This document shows positions 34,634 to 43,801 of a stretch of 64,000 nucleotides of DNA, in pieces; position 1 is the first letter of the stretch; each line of letters opens with the position of its first letter. Where the stretch lies: NCBI RefSeq assembly GCF_900163865.1, contig NZ_FUKU01000030.1, positions 176,587 to 240,586 of the forward strand. The letters run 5' to 3'. The position numbers and the translations under genes are program-made. The notes beneath the pieces were generated by a model that was given only the letters and a program-made list of their open reading frames with translations, had not been told where the DNA came from and ran no database searches. This stretch comes from Sphingobacterium sp. JB170. Its GTDB lineage: Bacteria; Bacteroidota; Bacteroidia; Sphingobacteriales; Sphingobacteriaceae.

Positions 34634-36268
34634 TTACTTGTTTTGTAAGAGCACACCATTTGACAGCACAATCTGCTGCTCAGGAATATATTCGATGATA
34701 TTTTCGCTAGAAGGCTCAATGGTCAAGAATGAATTCGCATTCGAAATATGGGTACCAGGGTATTGTCTGTCCAATGTTTTACCGTTTCTGAATAGATCAA
34801 ATTTCCTATGTCCTTCCCACGCAAGTTCTAGTTGTCGTTCAGCCATAACTACATCTAAGGCGCTCTGCCCATTCAAATTCCCTGTTGTCCATAAGCCTGC
34901 GTTGGGAATACCGGCACGTTTACGAATCACATTCACGTCTGCAAGCGCGCCTTCAACATTACCCAACTTAGCATGTGCTTCTGCACGAATTAAATAGATT
35001 TCTGCTAAACGAGAGATGACAGGCGACCAAAGGTGAGGCTGCCCTTCTTGCCCGGAGCACTTGGTAATATAGTATTTCAGATACCCATTTCGGTTGTCCA
35101 ACTTTGAATCAACAAGCACAGTTCGCGTTTTCCCGCCTTTATTAATAAAATATTCGAAGGATCCAGCACCATTTGATTCCTTTGCGAGTTTCTTGGTCGC
35201 TCCAGACTCTTGATAGGTATAATCTGTTCCCGACTTTTGAACAACAACACTTTGATATTTGTAATCGTCGTCCACGAAGTAGGCATGCAGCTCATTCGCG
35301 TTTGCAACAACCGGATCGATCATAGTGTAACGTACATCTTCGGGATATTTACGCACCGCTTCCAAATAGGATCGCGAAGCATACATCTCGCCCCATCCGG
35401 CCCCTTCGATACTAGCGTACATCGATCCTATTGTATACCATCCATCATCTGGATAATCGACATCTTTTACAAACTTGATTGCAAAAATACTCTCTGAATT
35501 ACTTTCGGGGGTCCCTGTAGAGAGCTGGCTATAATTTGCTGTTGATAACAACAAGAATTTTCCGGAATTTAACACCTTATTGGCATACGCGATAGCCTTC
35601 TCATTATCTCCCTTATATAAATACAATCGCGCAAGCAGCGCCTGAGTGGCATATACGTTCCCATAAACATTACCTTTGAACGTATTAAAAAGGCTTTCGG
35701 CTTTCAAAAGATCTTGTTCCACCTGATCGTAAACTTCCTTAACAGTATTTCGGGGTAGCACTTCGAAAGGATCATCGGCTAAGTTTAGCGGTACAGCCAA
35801 GTTTACTTCTGCACCTTGATTATAAGGTTTGCCGAAAACATTAGTGAGGTAGAAATACATTAAACTTCTCAAGTATAAATTCTCAGCGATGATTTCATCA
35901 CCCATCTCGCTCTCGCCTTCTACCACACGGTTAATTAAGTGATTGGTACCCGCAATAATTTTATAAGATGTCGACCAGAATGAATTTACCCTATCGTTAC
36001 TTACAATACGTTGGTAGTTGTAGTTATAGAAAAAGTTATCCGTTGTCGTTCCAGAAAGCGTTACGTTATCGCTCGGATATTCCGTCACACGGTGCCAGTT
36101 TTCAACCCAGCTTTTAAGGTTGTGGTAGTTCCCGTTATTCAAGGCCACCAAAGCACCTGGAGTATTATCAATCGACTCATTAGTGAGTGAATCGTAAGGC
36201 TTTTTATCCAACGAACACGAGCTCGTTAGCATCGCAATTGCTGCCGAATATATAAAAATTTGTTTCAT
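34634..36268 (-). CDS. SusD/RagB-family nutrient-binding outer membrane lipoprotein
   Basis: A 544-residue surface lipoprotein. The signal peptide ends in LTSSC with lipidated Cys18. It has the SusD-like N-terminal domain (DKKPYDSLTNESIDNTPGA), TPR-type helices (EKAIAYANKVLNSGKF) and the RagB/SusD C-terminal domain (SRLAEIYLIRAEAHAKLG, LDVVMAERQLELAWEGHRKF, DLFRNGKT). SusD caps the SusC channel and captures large nutrients. It starts 11 nt after the SusC-like stop, clearly one operon. No glycoside hydrolase is nearby, so the ligand is unknown. Confidence 0.95.
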   Translation of the reverse strand: MKQIFIYSAAIAMLTSSCSLDKKPYDSLTNESIDNTPGALVALNNGNYHNLKSWVENWHRVTEYPSDNVTLSGTTTDNFFYNYNYQRIVSNDRVNSFWSTSYKIIAGTNHLINRVVEGESEMGDEIIAENLYLRSLMYFYLTNVFGKPYNQGAEVNLAVPLNLADDPFEVLPRNTVKEVYDQVEQDLLKAESLFNTFKGNVYGNVYATQALLARLYLYKGDNEKAIAYANKVLNSGKFLLLSTANYSQLSTGTPESNSESIFAIKFVKDVDYPDDGWYTIGSMYASIEGAGWGEMYASRSYLEAVRKYPEDVRYTMIDPVVANANELHAYFVDDDYKYQSVVVQKSGTDYTYQESGATKKLAKESNGAGSFEYFINKGGKTRTVLVDSKLDNRNGYLKYYITKCSGQEGQPHLWSPVISRLAEIYLIRAEAHAKLGNVEGALADVNVIRKRAGIPNAGLWTTGNLNGQSALDVVMAERQLELAWEGHRKFDLFRNGKTLDRQYPGTHISNANSFLTIEPSSENIIEYIPEQQIVLSNGVLLQNK

Positions 36269-36279
36269 GTTTTCTATTC

Positions 36280-39200
36280 TTAAAATGTGAGGTTTAGTCC
36301 AAAAATAACACGTTTAGGTGCTGGGTATTGCGCAGTCGCGTCCCCTGTCGTCTTATCGACCGAGTTATCATTACCGACTATCGCACTCTCGGGGTCGAAT
36401 CCGGAAAATTTCGTAGCGGTCCATAGGTTGTCCGCGGAAAGGAATACACCCAAACCTTTAACTTTTAGTTTTGAGGTAACCGCATCATTAAAGCTATAAC
36501 CGAGCGTAACGTTCCTCAACCGAAAGAATGAAGCGTCCTCTAGATAGCGCGAAGAAATTTTATTGGAACCACTGTTATTGTTATAAGAGGCAATCGGATG
36601 TGATGCATCAGTGTTTTCAGGCGTCCAACGTGACCATCCTTCTTCTAGAACCATTTGGTTATACGACGGGTATGCGCCATCGGCATCGAAGTATTGACGA
36701 GCGGCATTAAATGTCGTCGCTCCGGTAATAAATGCAGCGGAGGCAGTCAAAGTGAACCCTTCGTAGGTCATCATGGACGATATTCCTCCTTGCAAGTTAG
36801 GCGTACTGTTCCCAACGAACTGCAATGTACCATCGTTGAAATTAGATGTGGTACTAACCTCTCCTGTTTGTGAATCAACAACCTCCCAAAGTGGAGCTCC
36901 ATTTTCGGGATCCACACCGGCCCATTCGCGCATATACCAGGAATCAATATCCCTCCCTTCAGAGAACCTCCTTGTACCTCCTTTAGGAACATCGGCTCCA
37001 TCTTTCAGCGAGATAATCTTATTTTTATTGTGAGCCAAATTCACGCCGAGATTCCATTGAAACTTATCATTTCGAATCACATCCCCGTTAAGAGCGAGCT
37101 CAAGCCCTCTATTTCGAATGGCACCAATATTGTCCCAATATCCGGTCCAACCTGCAGTGGAGGGAAATTCAACATAATAAAGCAGTCCGTTGGTGTTTTT
37201 ATTGTACGCATCTATCGTCAAATTAATTCGGTCTAAAAATCTTAATTCGACACCAATGTTCGCATCATTGGAAGTTTCCCAACTTACGTTCGCGTTCTGA
37301 TATTGACCTAAAATTGCCGCAGGCTCACCATTATATTGCGCATTCAAAGCGTATGTTGAAAATGAGGCATAATAATCATTAGGTACATTACCGATTGTAC
37401 CATACGATGCGCGAATGCGGAATGTATTTATCACAGGAAAATCAAAAAATTCTTCTTTGTGAATATTCCAAGCTCCGCTTAATGAATAAAAACCACCATA
37501 TTGCTTCGCAGTTCCGAACCGGGATGATCCGTCCACACGATAAGATACTTGTGCGTTATAACGGTCGTCGTAATTGTACATCGCTTGTACAATTCCAGAT
37601 TGAATAGAGTAATCGTTTTTCGTACCCGATTTAGACAGTATGTCGGCTGCATTTCCAACAATAACGGAGCCCGGGGCGATCCCTTTCCCAGTCATCCCCA
37701 TATCCTGATAGGTATAGTCATAGTACTCATAAGCCGCAAAACCAGAAAGGTTGTGCTTACCAAGAGATTGTTGATATTTCAACATCTGATTAAAGAACCG
37801 AACAATTCTCTTTGCCGAGCCATTATAAATTGTCCCGTTATTAGCCCGGCCTGAGTTCGACAGCGGATCAGCATATGACATGGACGTACTGTTATAATAC
37901 GCCAAATTATTGGTGGATTCAAATGTGAAGCGGTCAGATATCTTATACGAAAAATCTAAGTTGGATTGTATATCAAAAGTACGATCTTCTCCATAATTAT
38001 ATTGCAGGTCGTACAAGTAATTCCGTGCATCACGCCCGTACCAGTTGTACAATTGAGAAGTACCTTCAATCGTTGGATTTCTTAGGCTGCCATCGTCATT
38101 ATACGGCGTATCCCACGGCATGTTCAGCATCATATCATACAATGCGTGTTGTTTGGAATCAGTGGATGTATAAGTTGCATTAATTTTCGGTTTGAAAGTT
38201 ATCCGATCAGTCAGTTTATGCTCCAAATTTATCCGTCCAGATAAACGATTATAATCATACCCTTTGATCGACCCTTCTTCGTCGTAGTAATTTAAACTCG
38301 TAAAAACAGATGTACGATCGGTTTTAGCCATATAACTTGCAGCGAAATCGTTCAACCAACCATGCTGCGTTCCATTGTCAAACCAGTCGTAATCCGTACC
38401 AAGTACATCCTCGGTAATCGCATCGGGTATGGTAGATTGGTTGTCAAAGGACTGGTATAAATCCCAAAGTTCGGCAGAGTTCATCAACTTAACATTCCCT
38501 CTATTGAACGTACTGGCACCTGAGGATAAATTCACAGAAAACAAACCCTGGCCAGAATCGGTTGCTGATTTAGTCGTTACCACCACAACACCGTTTGTCC
38601 CTCTAGACCCGTATTGTGTGGTAGCCGCCGCATCTTTCAATACCGAAATCGAGGCAATATCGTTCGGGTTTATATTTGGTGTTCCATGTGCAATAACGCC
38701 GTCGACAACCCATAAAGGTGATGTACCTGAGGATAGCGAATTTCGTCCACGAATACGAATATTCGCTGCAGCACCGGGCTGACCGGAACCCGCAGAAACA
38801 TCTACGCCGGCAACCTTCCCTTGTAGTAGATTAGAAATGTTCGGTGATTTTTGATCTTTCAGTTGTTTTTGGTCGACGGTCGCAACAGAAGCCGTTACGT
38901 TTTCCTTCTTTTGGGAAGAATAACCCGTCACGACGACCTCATCTAACAATTGATCCATCGGTATAAGTGTGACATTTTCCGTACTGGAGGAAACAACAAT
39001 TTCTTTCCTATCAAAGCCCACCGCACTAAAAACAAGCGTTTGGCCTATCAAAACGTCAATGCCATATATACCATTAGCATCAGTACTGGTCGATGACCCG
39101 GGGACTTCCTTTACGGAAACAGTGACTGCGGCTAGTGGCCCATCCGGAGACGTTACTTGACCTTTTATTTGCTGTTGCGTATAGCGCATAAAAATAGCAT

Positions 39201-39300
39201 TTTCCGTTTCTGGTAAACGTGCCGCTGACGCGTAACCGTGAAGTAGGCTTAGTCCCAAAAGCAGATTAAATGAATATTTGAATCTGTTGAGATTTAGCAC
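36280..39300 (-). CDS. SusC/RagA-family TonB-linked outer membrane transporter
   Basis: A protein of about 1,005 residues forming the SusC channel. A signal peptide (RFKYSFNLLLGLSLLHGYASA) is followed by a carboxypeptidase-regulatory-like domain (IKGQVTSPDGPLAAVTVSVK), a TonB-box-like LDEVVVTGY, the plug (SSGTSPLWVVDG, ISVLKDAAATTQYGSRGTNG) and a 22-strand barrel ending in FGLNLTF. There is no N-terminal STN sensor domain, so no sign of anti-sigma signalling. No ATG is available: TTG 39366 lies inside a likely -7 box, so GTG 39300 is chosen as start. The upstream 265 bp hold operator-like repeats. Confidence 0.94.
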   Translation of the reverse strand: MLNLNRFKYSFNLLLGLSLLHGYASAARLPETENAIFMRYTQQQIKGQVTSPDGPLAAVTVSVKEVPGSSTSTDANGIYGIDVLIGQTLVFSAVGFDRKEIVVSSSTENVTLIPMDQLLDEVVVTGYSSQKKENVTASVATVDQKQLKDQKSPNISNLLQGKVAGVDVSAGSGQPGAAANIRIRGRNSLSSGTSPLWVVDGVIAHGTPNINPNDIASISVLKDAAATTQYGSRGTNGVVVVTTKSATDSGQGLFSVNLSSGASTFNRGNVKLMNSAELWDLYQSFDNQSTIPDAITEDVLGTDYDWFDNGTQHGWLNDFAASYMAKTDRTSVFTSLNYYDEEGSIKGYDYNRLSGRINLEHKLTDRITFKPKINATYTSTDSKQHALYDMMLNMPWDTPYNDDGSLRNPTIEGTSQLYNWYGRDARNYLYDLQYNYGEDRTFDIQSNLDFSYKISDRFTFESTNNLAYYNSTSMSYADPLSNSGRANNGTIYNGSAKRIVRFFNQMLKYQQSLGKHNLSGFAAYEYYDYTYQDMGMTGKGIAPGSVIVGNAADILSKSGTKNDYSIQSGIVQAMYNYDDRYNAQVSYRVDGSSRFGTAKQYGGFYSLSGAWNIHKEEFFDFPVINTFRIRASYGTIGNVPNDYYASFSTYALNAQYNGEPAAILGQYQNANVSWETSNDANIGVELRFLDRINLTIDAYNKNTNGLLYYVEFPSTAGWTGYWDNIGAIRNRGLELALNGDVIRNDKFQWNLGVNLAHNKNKIISLKDGADVPKGGTRRFSEGRDIDSWYMREWAGVDPENGAPLWEVVDSQTGEVSTTSNFNDGTLQFVGNSTPNLQGGISSMMTYEGFTLTASAAFITGATTFNAARQYFDADGAYPSYNQMVLEEGWSRWTPENTDASHPIASYNNNSGSNKISSRYLEDASFFRLRNVTLGYSFNDAVTSKLKVKGLGVFLSADNLWTATKFSGFDPESAIVGNDNSVDKTTGDATAQYPAPKRVIFGLNLTF

Positions 39301-39360
39301 TGGGGGAGTAAATCTTTTAACAATAATTAATACATTATAAATTGTGAAGCTGTTCGCTCC

Positions 39361-39369
39361 GTGCAAGTT
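39361..39369 (-). promoter_or_regulatory. AACTTGCAC box, probable -7 region of the susCD-like operon
   Basis: Read on the - strand this is TAAACTTGCAC, one mismatch from TAnnTTTGCa, 61 nt before the chosen GTG start. Confidence 0.45.
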
Positions 39370-39423
39370 TAGGCGCCCAAGGTAAAGTATAACAACAATT
39401 TAAAAAAAGGAAAATCCTATGAA

Positions 39424-39456
39424 ATCGATTGCGTAAATTGAGGCAAACGATTGCAT
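39424..39456 (-). promoter_or_regulatory. Direct repeat upstream of the susCD-like operon
   Basis: cgattgc occurs at 39426-39432 and 39448-39454 (22 nt apart, two helical turns) in similar surroundings (aatcgattgcgtaa and aaacgattgcataa). This looks like paired half-sites for a regulator. Confidence 0.45.
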
Positions 39457-39467
39457 AACTAACAAAA

Positions 39468-39486
39468 TGTGATCACATGTATCACA
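39468..39486. promoter_or_regulatory. Palindrome TGTGAT-N7-ATCACA upstream of the susCD-like operon
   Basis: Six-base inverted arms around a 7-nt spacer; the left part also contains the self-complementary tgtgatcaca. It resembles CRP/FNR-superfamily operators, although the spacing differs from the E. coli CRP site. Confidence 0.5.
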
Positions 39487-39576
39487 CTCAATAAATACAA
39501 CATCAAGAAGGTTATATATAAAAAAAAGGAAACATAGTTGTATAAACAATATCGAAATGATATATTATTTCCGAAC

Positions 39577-39603
39577 AAAAAAAAGCTGGGCAATTGCCCA
39601 GCT
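39577..39603 (-). terminator. Terminator after the S9 peptidase gene
   Basis: A perfect 20-nt palindrome at 39584-39603 (agctgggcaa and its complement) followed on the - strand by an 8-T run. Confidence 0.9.
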
Positions 39604-39631
39604 CAATGAATACTGCGATTCGAAAAATTCT

Positions 39632-41713
39632 TTACAATGTCTCTTTTAGCCATCCGAAGAATTCGCGTTGCCACACCTGCGCGTTATGCCCGGAAAGCAC
39701 CCAGTGATTCTCTTCGGGCAAATAAACCAAGCGGCTTTTTATATTTTTGAGTTGCGCCGCTTGAAATGCCGATAGCCCCTGACCGACAGGGACTCTAAAA
39801 TCTTTTCCTCCTTGGAAAATTAAGATAGGGGTATCCCATTTATCGACATATTTTATCGGGTTAAAGTCCGTATAATTTTTCGAATTATTTGAATCCCAAT
39901 ATGGTCCACCTAAATCATGATTCGCAAAAAACAGTTCTTCCGTAGTTCCGTACCAAGCGGTCATATCAAATAAACCACAGTGTGATATTAAAGTTTTGAA
40001 TCGCCCCTGATGAACTCCCGCTAACATGAATACGGAATAACCCCCATAACTCGCGCCAACAGCGCCAATTCGATCACTGTCGATATAAGGTTCTTTCGAC
40101 AGATCGTCGATCGCCGACAGGTAATCTTGTATCGCCTGGCCACCCCAGTCTCCACTAATATCTTCGTTCCATTTAACTCCCCACCCGGGCATGCCTCGGC
40201 GGTTCGGCATGATAACGATGTATCCCTGCGACGCCATTAATTGAAAATTCCACCGGTATGAATAACCCTGTGTTGTTGCCGCTTGCGGTCCACCTTGACA
40301 AAATAATAATGTGGGGTACTTCTTGTTTTTGTCAAAATCAGGTGGATAGATGACCCACGAAAACAGATCTTCCCCGTCGCTCGCTTTGGTAAACCTACCT
40401 TCAACTTTCGTTGGCGCAAGTTTGTTGAATATGTGATCATTTACGTGTGTAACCGGTACAAGGGTTTTCCGCTTGAAGTTAAATGAATAAACCTCAGTTG
40501 CGCGTGTCATAGTCGTTGAGGTGACAATTAATCCCCCATCGACTTCACCTACAATTCCTGTGATGTCAAAGTCACCCTCACTCATCTGCCTCACCTTAGC
40601 TCCCCGAATAGTAGCGTCAATCTGGAACAACTGAACAGTTCCTTTTGTCGGTGCAGTGAAGTATAATTTTCGACCATTTTTACTCCAGTAGAAGGCCTCC
40701 ACTGTTCCATCCCACGTCTTGGTTAAATTCACCCGCTGAGTTGCTTTTTTATCAAGCAGGATGATATCATTTTTATCGGCTTCATAGCCTTCGGTCTTCA
40801 TACTGAGCCAAGCGAGTTTCGTGCCATCCGGACTATATGCTGGGTTGGTATCGTAACCATTCATGCCGACGGTAATGTTGGTAGTATTTTGACTCAAAAT
40901 ATCGTAACGATAGATGTCCGTATTTGTGCTTTGTGCATACTCTTTGCCAAACTTTTTCTTTGACACATATAACACCGACCTACTATCCGGGGCCCAGGTA
41001 TAATCTTCGGTACCACCAAAAGGAGCCTGCGGCGTATAATAAGGCTCCCCTTCCAATAAATCTTTAGCCTCACCTATTTCCCCATCCTCAAAGCTCGCTA
41101 AAAATAAGTGGTTAAATTCGCCTTTATTGAAAGTGTCCCAATGGCGGTAATCTAAGTCGTCATATATATATACATCCGACTTGGCTAAATCTTCATATTT
41201 ATCTGCGCTATGGTATTTCTTAATGACTACAGCGCGACTAAACAGAATATGTTTACCATTGGGTGAAAATTTCACGTTCTCAAGTCCCCCTTCGAAATCT
41301 GTCAACTGAATCGACTCTTGACCATTGATCGGCTTTTTCCACAACTGACCCTCGTAAGTATAGATGACCTCATCCTTGTCAGTGATTTGCACCACTGACT
41401 CGCCCCCTTTATCTTTGGTAAATGGTTTGGCTTGCCCCCCTGCAACTGGAATGTGGAATAGGTTTTTCTCCGACGTGTTGTCTTGAATATTATAATTGGA
41501 CACCCCAAATAGCAATGTCTTTCCATCCCGAGAGATTCCCTCTGCAGAAACGCGTCCTAAAGTCCAAAGTTTTTCGGGTGTCATAATCTCTTTGCCCATT
41601 GCATTCAATTTACTTGCTATTAATGATTTTTCGACAACCTTTTCCGGTGCACGCTGTGCAAACAGAGTCGTACTCGTCAAAAGTACACCGGTCAAAACCG
41701 ATAATTTGTTCAT
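39632..41713 (-). CDS. S9-family prolyl oligopeptidase, secreted
   Basis: A 693-residue exported peptidase. A signal peptide (MNKLSVLTGVLLTSTTLFAQ) is followed by a beta-propeller of ~400 residues with repeated FSPNGKHILFS, WAPDSRSVLYVS and YSPDGTKLAWLS blades, then an alpha/beta-hydrolase domain with catalytic Ser555 in GASYGG, Asp in GKDFRVP and His in EENHW. It belongs to the acylaminoacyl-peptidase/DPP-like branch and likely trims peptides in the periplasm. The ATG at 41713 precedes the signal peptide; an upstream ATG (41755) lies before the promoter-like box. It sits just upstream of the susCD-like operon but ends in its own terminator. Confidence 0.92.
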   Translation of the reverse strand: MNKLSVLTGVLLTSTTLFAQRAPEKVVEKSLIASKLNAMGKEIMTPEKLWTLGRVSAEGISRDGKTLLFGVSNYNIQDNTSEKNLFHIPVAGGQAKPFTKDKGGESVVQITDKDEVIYTYEGQLWKKPINGQESIQLTDFEGGLENVKFSPNGKHILFSRAVVIKKYHSADKYEDLAKSDVYIYDDLDYRHWDTFNKGEFNHLFLASFEDGEIGEAKDLLEGEPYYTPQAPFGGTEDYTWAPDSRSVLYVSKKKFGKEYAQSTNTDIYRYDILSQNTTNITVGMNGYDTNPAYSPDGTKLAWLSMKTEGYEADKNDIILLDKKATQRVNLTKTWDGTVEAFYWSKNGRKLYFTAPTKGTVQLFQIDATIRGAKVRQMSEGDFDITGIVGEVDGGLIVTSTTMTRATEVYSFNFKRKTLVPVTHVNDHIFNKLAPTKVEGRFTKASDGEDLFSWVIYPPDFDKNKKYPTLLFCQGGPQAATTQGYSYRWNFQLMASQGYIVIMPNRRGMPGWGVKWNEDISGDWGGQAIQDYLSAIDDLSKEPYIDSDRIGAVGASYGGYSVFMLAGVHQGRFKTLISHCGLFDMTAWYGTTEELFFANHDLGGPYWDSNNSKNYTDFNPIKYVDKWDTPILIFQGGKDFRVPVGQGLSAFQAAQLKNIKSRLVYLPEENHWVLSGHNAQVWQREFFGWLKETL

Positions 41714-41732
41714 ATGTTCAAAATTTAAATCA

Positions 41733-41741
41733 GTGCAAGTT
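41733..41741 (-). promoter_or_regulatory. AACTTGCAC box upstream of the S9 peptidase gene
   Basis: Same 9-mer as before the susC-like, tsaD and barrel genes, 20 nt before the ATG, in a likely -7 position. Confidence 0.4.
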
Positions 41742-41749
41742 AAGGAATG

Positions 41750-42170
41750 TGTCACCGAAATTGAAACCCTTCATGACCAGAAAAACATAAAGCACACGAC
41801 CTAAAGGGGTCCCACCCCGCACACTTCAACAACGACAAACACCGGTGCCCCGTTGAAATACACGTCTATCAATGCTGGTTCATGAATGCATCATAACAAT
41901 CGCAATATTAACAAACCAATATATGCCGATACCAGCGTGCCGGTCCCCCGCCGGACACCAACATATCGAAACACTCAATACTCTCCGGCCACTGAAAAGC
42001 TCCGAACTAGCCATCTTATTCTGCGGAATTCCCTATCATCAATCGAACGCGCCCGGTCCGAAAAAAAAAAATTCTCCCTTGCTAAAAACCTTTTTCTTTC
42101 AAAATACATGAATATAAAACACTTAGGTAATACAAATTTTAGATTCTAATTTTTTTATAAAAAAATTAGA
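41750..42170 (+). other. Gene-free region between the S9 peptidase and tRNA-Leu
   Basis: About 420 bp without a credible gene. From 41760 to 42110 the + strand is A/C-rich and G/T-poor, like the block near 5 kb, though I find no copy of that repeat. An 11-A run stands at about 42061. The last 60 bases are AT-rich promoter DNA for the tRNA. Confidence 0.5.
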
Positions 42171-42178
42171 AAAAAGAC

Positions 42179-42209
42179 TTGCGGAATATCAATTAGGTTT
42201 ATATCTTTG
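42179..42209 (+). promoter_or_regulatory. Promoter of tRNA-Leu
   Basis: TTG (42179-42181), 20-nt spacer, TATCTTTG (42202-42209): a good Bacteroidota promoter, 26 nt before the mature tRNA. Confidence 0.8.
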
Positions 42210-42235
42210 TGCCACAAACAAAGTCCTAATAAACT

Positions 42236-42317
42236 GCGGAAGTGGCGTAATTGGTAGCCGCACCAGACTTAGGATCTGGCGCCGCGAGGCGTGGGGGTTC
42301 GAGTCCCTTCTTCCGCA
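42236..42317 (+). tRNA. tRNA-Leu (UAG)
   Basis: The acceptor stem gcggaag pairs with cttccgc. The anticodon arm is ccaga-cttagga-tctgg with anticodon UAG, read in a class II tRNA with a long variable arm (gccgcgaggcgt), as expected for tRNA-Leu. The T arm is gggggttcgagtccc-type and the discriminator is A. CCA is not encoded. It reads CUA/CUG codons. Confidence 0.95.
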
Positions 42318-42324
42318 CTTGAAG

Positions 42325-42361
42325 TCCTCCCGAACTTAATCACTCGGGAGGATTTTTTTTT
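42325..42361 (+). terminator. Intrinsic terminator after tRNA-Leu
   Basis: tcctcccga (42325-42333) pairs with tcgggagga (42344-42352), followed by nine T. Confidence 0.92.
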
Positions 42362-42389
42362 GTAAATTGCGTTAAAGCTAAACGAGAGT

Positions 42390-43724
42390 ATGAATATTTC
42401 ACACCAAAAAGTTGACGATGTCAACGCGAACATTAAGGTTGAACTAACACCAGAGGACTACAATCCTTCGGTTGACAAAGCCATTAAAGAACAAGCAAAA
42501 AAAGCTAAATTACCCGGCTTCCGTCCAGGCATGGTTCCACAAGGACATATCAGACGTACCTTTGGCAAATCTATTTTACTTGACGAAATCAACAAACTAG
42601 TTAACGATAAGATTGCTGAATACATTGGTGAGAACAAATTGGAAGTTTTAGGCCAACCACTTCCTACTGAAAGTGATGCCGACACAAACTACAACTGGGA
42701 CTATAAAGATACCTTCGAATTCGACTACGAAATAGGGTTAGCACCCGAGTTTGACATTCCTTTTAACAAAGAGACGGCATTCACAGCGTATGACATAAAA
42801 GCAGACGATGTAACTTTAGAAGAACGCATCAAAAACTTACGTCGCAGCTACGGTAAAATGACCAACCCAGAAGTATCGCAGGAAGGTGACGTTCTATACG
42901 CGGAATTAAAACAAGAAAAAGAAGAAGGTATCGAAAAAACAGCGTCCGTACGTACGGACATCATCCAGGATGCTAAAACTAAAAAGGCGTTAACTGGACT
43001 TAAAATCGACGATGTTGCTAAAATCGATGTAAAGAAATCATTTAACGCTGATGATCTTGCTCGTTTGTTAGGTATAACAGAAGAAGAAGTTAATAATTTA
43101 GACGTGACCAAGTTTGAACTTACCGTTAAGAACATCAACCGTCTAGAAGAATCGGAACTTAATCAAGAATTTTTCGATAAATTATTCCCTGCAGGCGAAG
43201 TAACAAAAGAAGAAGAATTCAAAGCTAAAGTGAAAGAAGAAGTTGAAAACTTATTCAAACAAAATTCTGATCAAAAACTTCGTAACGATATATATGCTTA
43301 TGGGATGGATAATGTGGATGCTAAGTTCCCGGAATCTTTCCTAAAAAAATGGTTGAAAGCAACAAACCCTAACATCTCCGCAGAAGAGTTAGAAGAAGGT
43401 TTTGCAGATTTCGTTAGCAATCTTAAATGGACAATTGTCGAGAATCGTATTGTTACCGCGAATGAGTTGGAAGTTAAGTATGATGAGGTGATTGAGCTTG
43501 CTAAGTCGCGTATCTATCAACAAATCAAAATGTACAACATCAATGAAGAGCCGACGGATGAACAATTGAATCAATTCGCTATTCAAATGTTACAAGATCG
43601 AGAACAAGCAAATCGTTTATTCGAAGAATCAAAAGCACTTAAGGTTTTCGATTATTTAAAGGAAAATATCACATTGAACCAACAAGAGATCAATTTCGAT
43701 GAGTTCGAAAAGCTTGAAAAATAA
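42390..43724 (+). CDS. tig: Trigger factor
   Basis: A 444-residue ribosome-associated chaperone that shields nascent chains. The N-terminal ribosome-binding domain ends with the signature GFRPGMVPQGHIRRTFGK (G-F-R-x-G-x-x-P), residues ~43-60. The middle PPIase-like segment (~150-240) is acidic and lacks an obvious FKBP core, as usual in Bacteroidota. The C-terminal arms are helical and Glu/Lys-rich. The ATG lies 28 nt after the tRNA-Leu terminator, so read-through or a promoter inside the terminator region is needed; I see only taaattgc there. Confidence 0.93.
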   Translation: MNISHQKVDDVNANIKVELTPEDYNPSVDKAIKEQAKKAKLPGFRPGMVPQGHIRRTFGKSILLDEINKLVNDKIAEYIGENKLEVLGQPLPTESDADTNYNWDYKDTFEFDYEIGLAPEFDIPFNKETAFTAYDIKADDVTLEERIKNLRRSYGKMTNPEVSQEGDVLYAELKQEKEEGIEKTASVRTDIIQDAKTKKALTGLKIDDVAKIDVKKSFNADDLARLLGITEEEVNNLDVTKFELTVKNINRLEESELNQEFFDKLFPAGEVTKEEEFKAKVKEEVENLFKQNSDQKLRNDIYAYGMDNVDAKFPESFLKKWLKATNPNISAEELEEGFADFVSNLKWTIVENRIVTANELEVKYDEVIELAKSRIYQQIKMYNINEEPTDEQLNQFAIQMLQDREQANRLFEESKALKVFDYLKENITLNQQEINFDEFEKLEK

Positions 43725-43745
43725 GTTTTTCTTCAATATAGATGA

Positions 43746-43777
43746 TTAGAGGCCGCCCTGTGCGGCCTCTAATTTTT
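43746..43777 (+). terminator. Terminator after tig
   Basis: An 11-bp perfect stem (43746-43756 with 43762-43772), loop cctgt, then a T-run. Confidence 0.92.
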
Positions 43778-43801
43778 ACCAAAATTAAATCCTGACAACC
43801 T

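Noticed and set aside
39301..39366. TTG start of the SusC-like protein 22 codons upstream
   Set aside because: The TTG is inside the likely -7 box (CTTGCAC), so it would not be transcribed; GTG 39300 gives a normal signal peptide.
41872..42111. 79-codon frame upstream of tRNA-Leu
   Set aside because: No domain, signal or plausible start context; composition follows the A/C bias.
42236..42317. tRNA-Leu as an integration site
   Set aside because: I found no integrase, no repeated tRNA 3' end and no mobile genes nearby.
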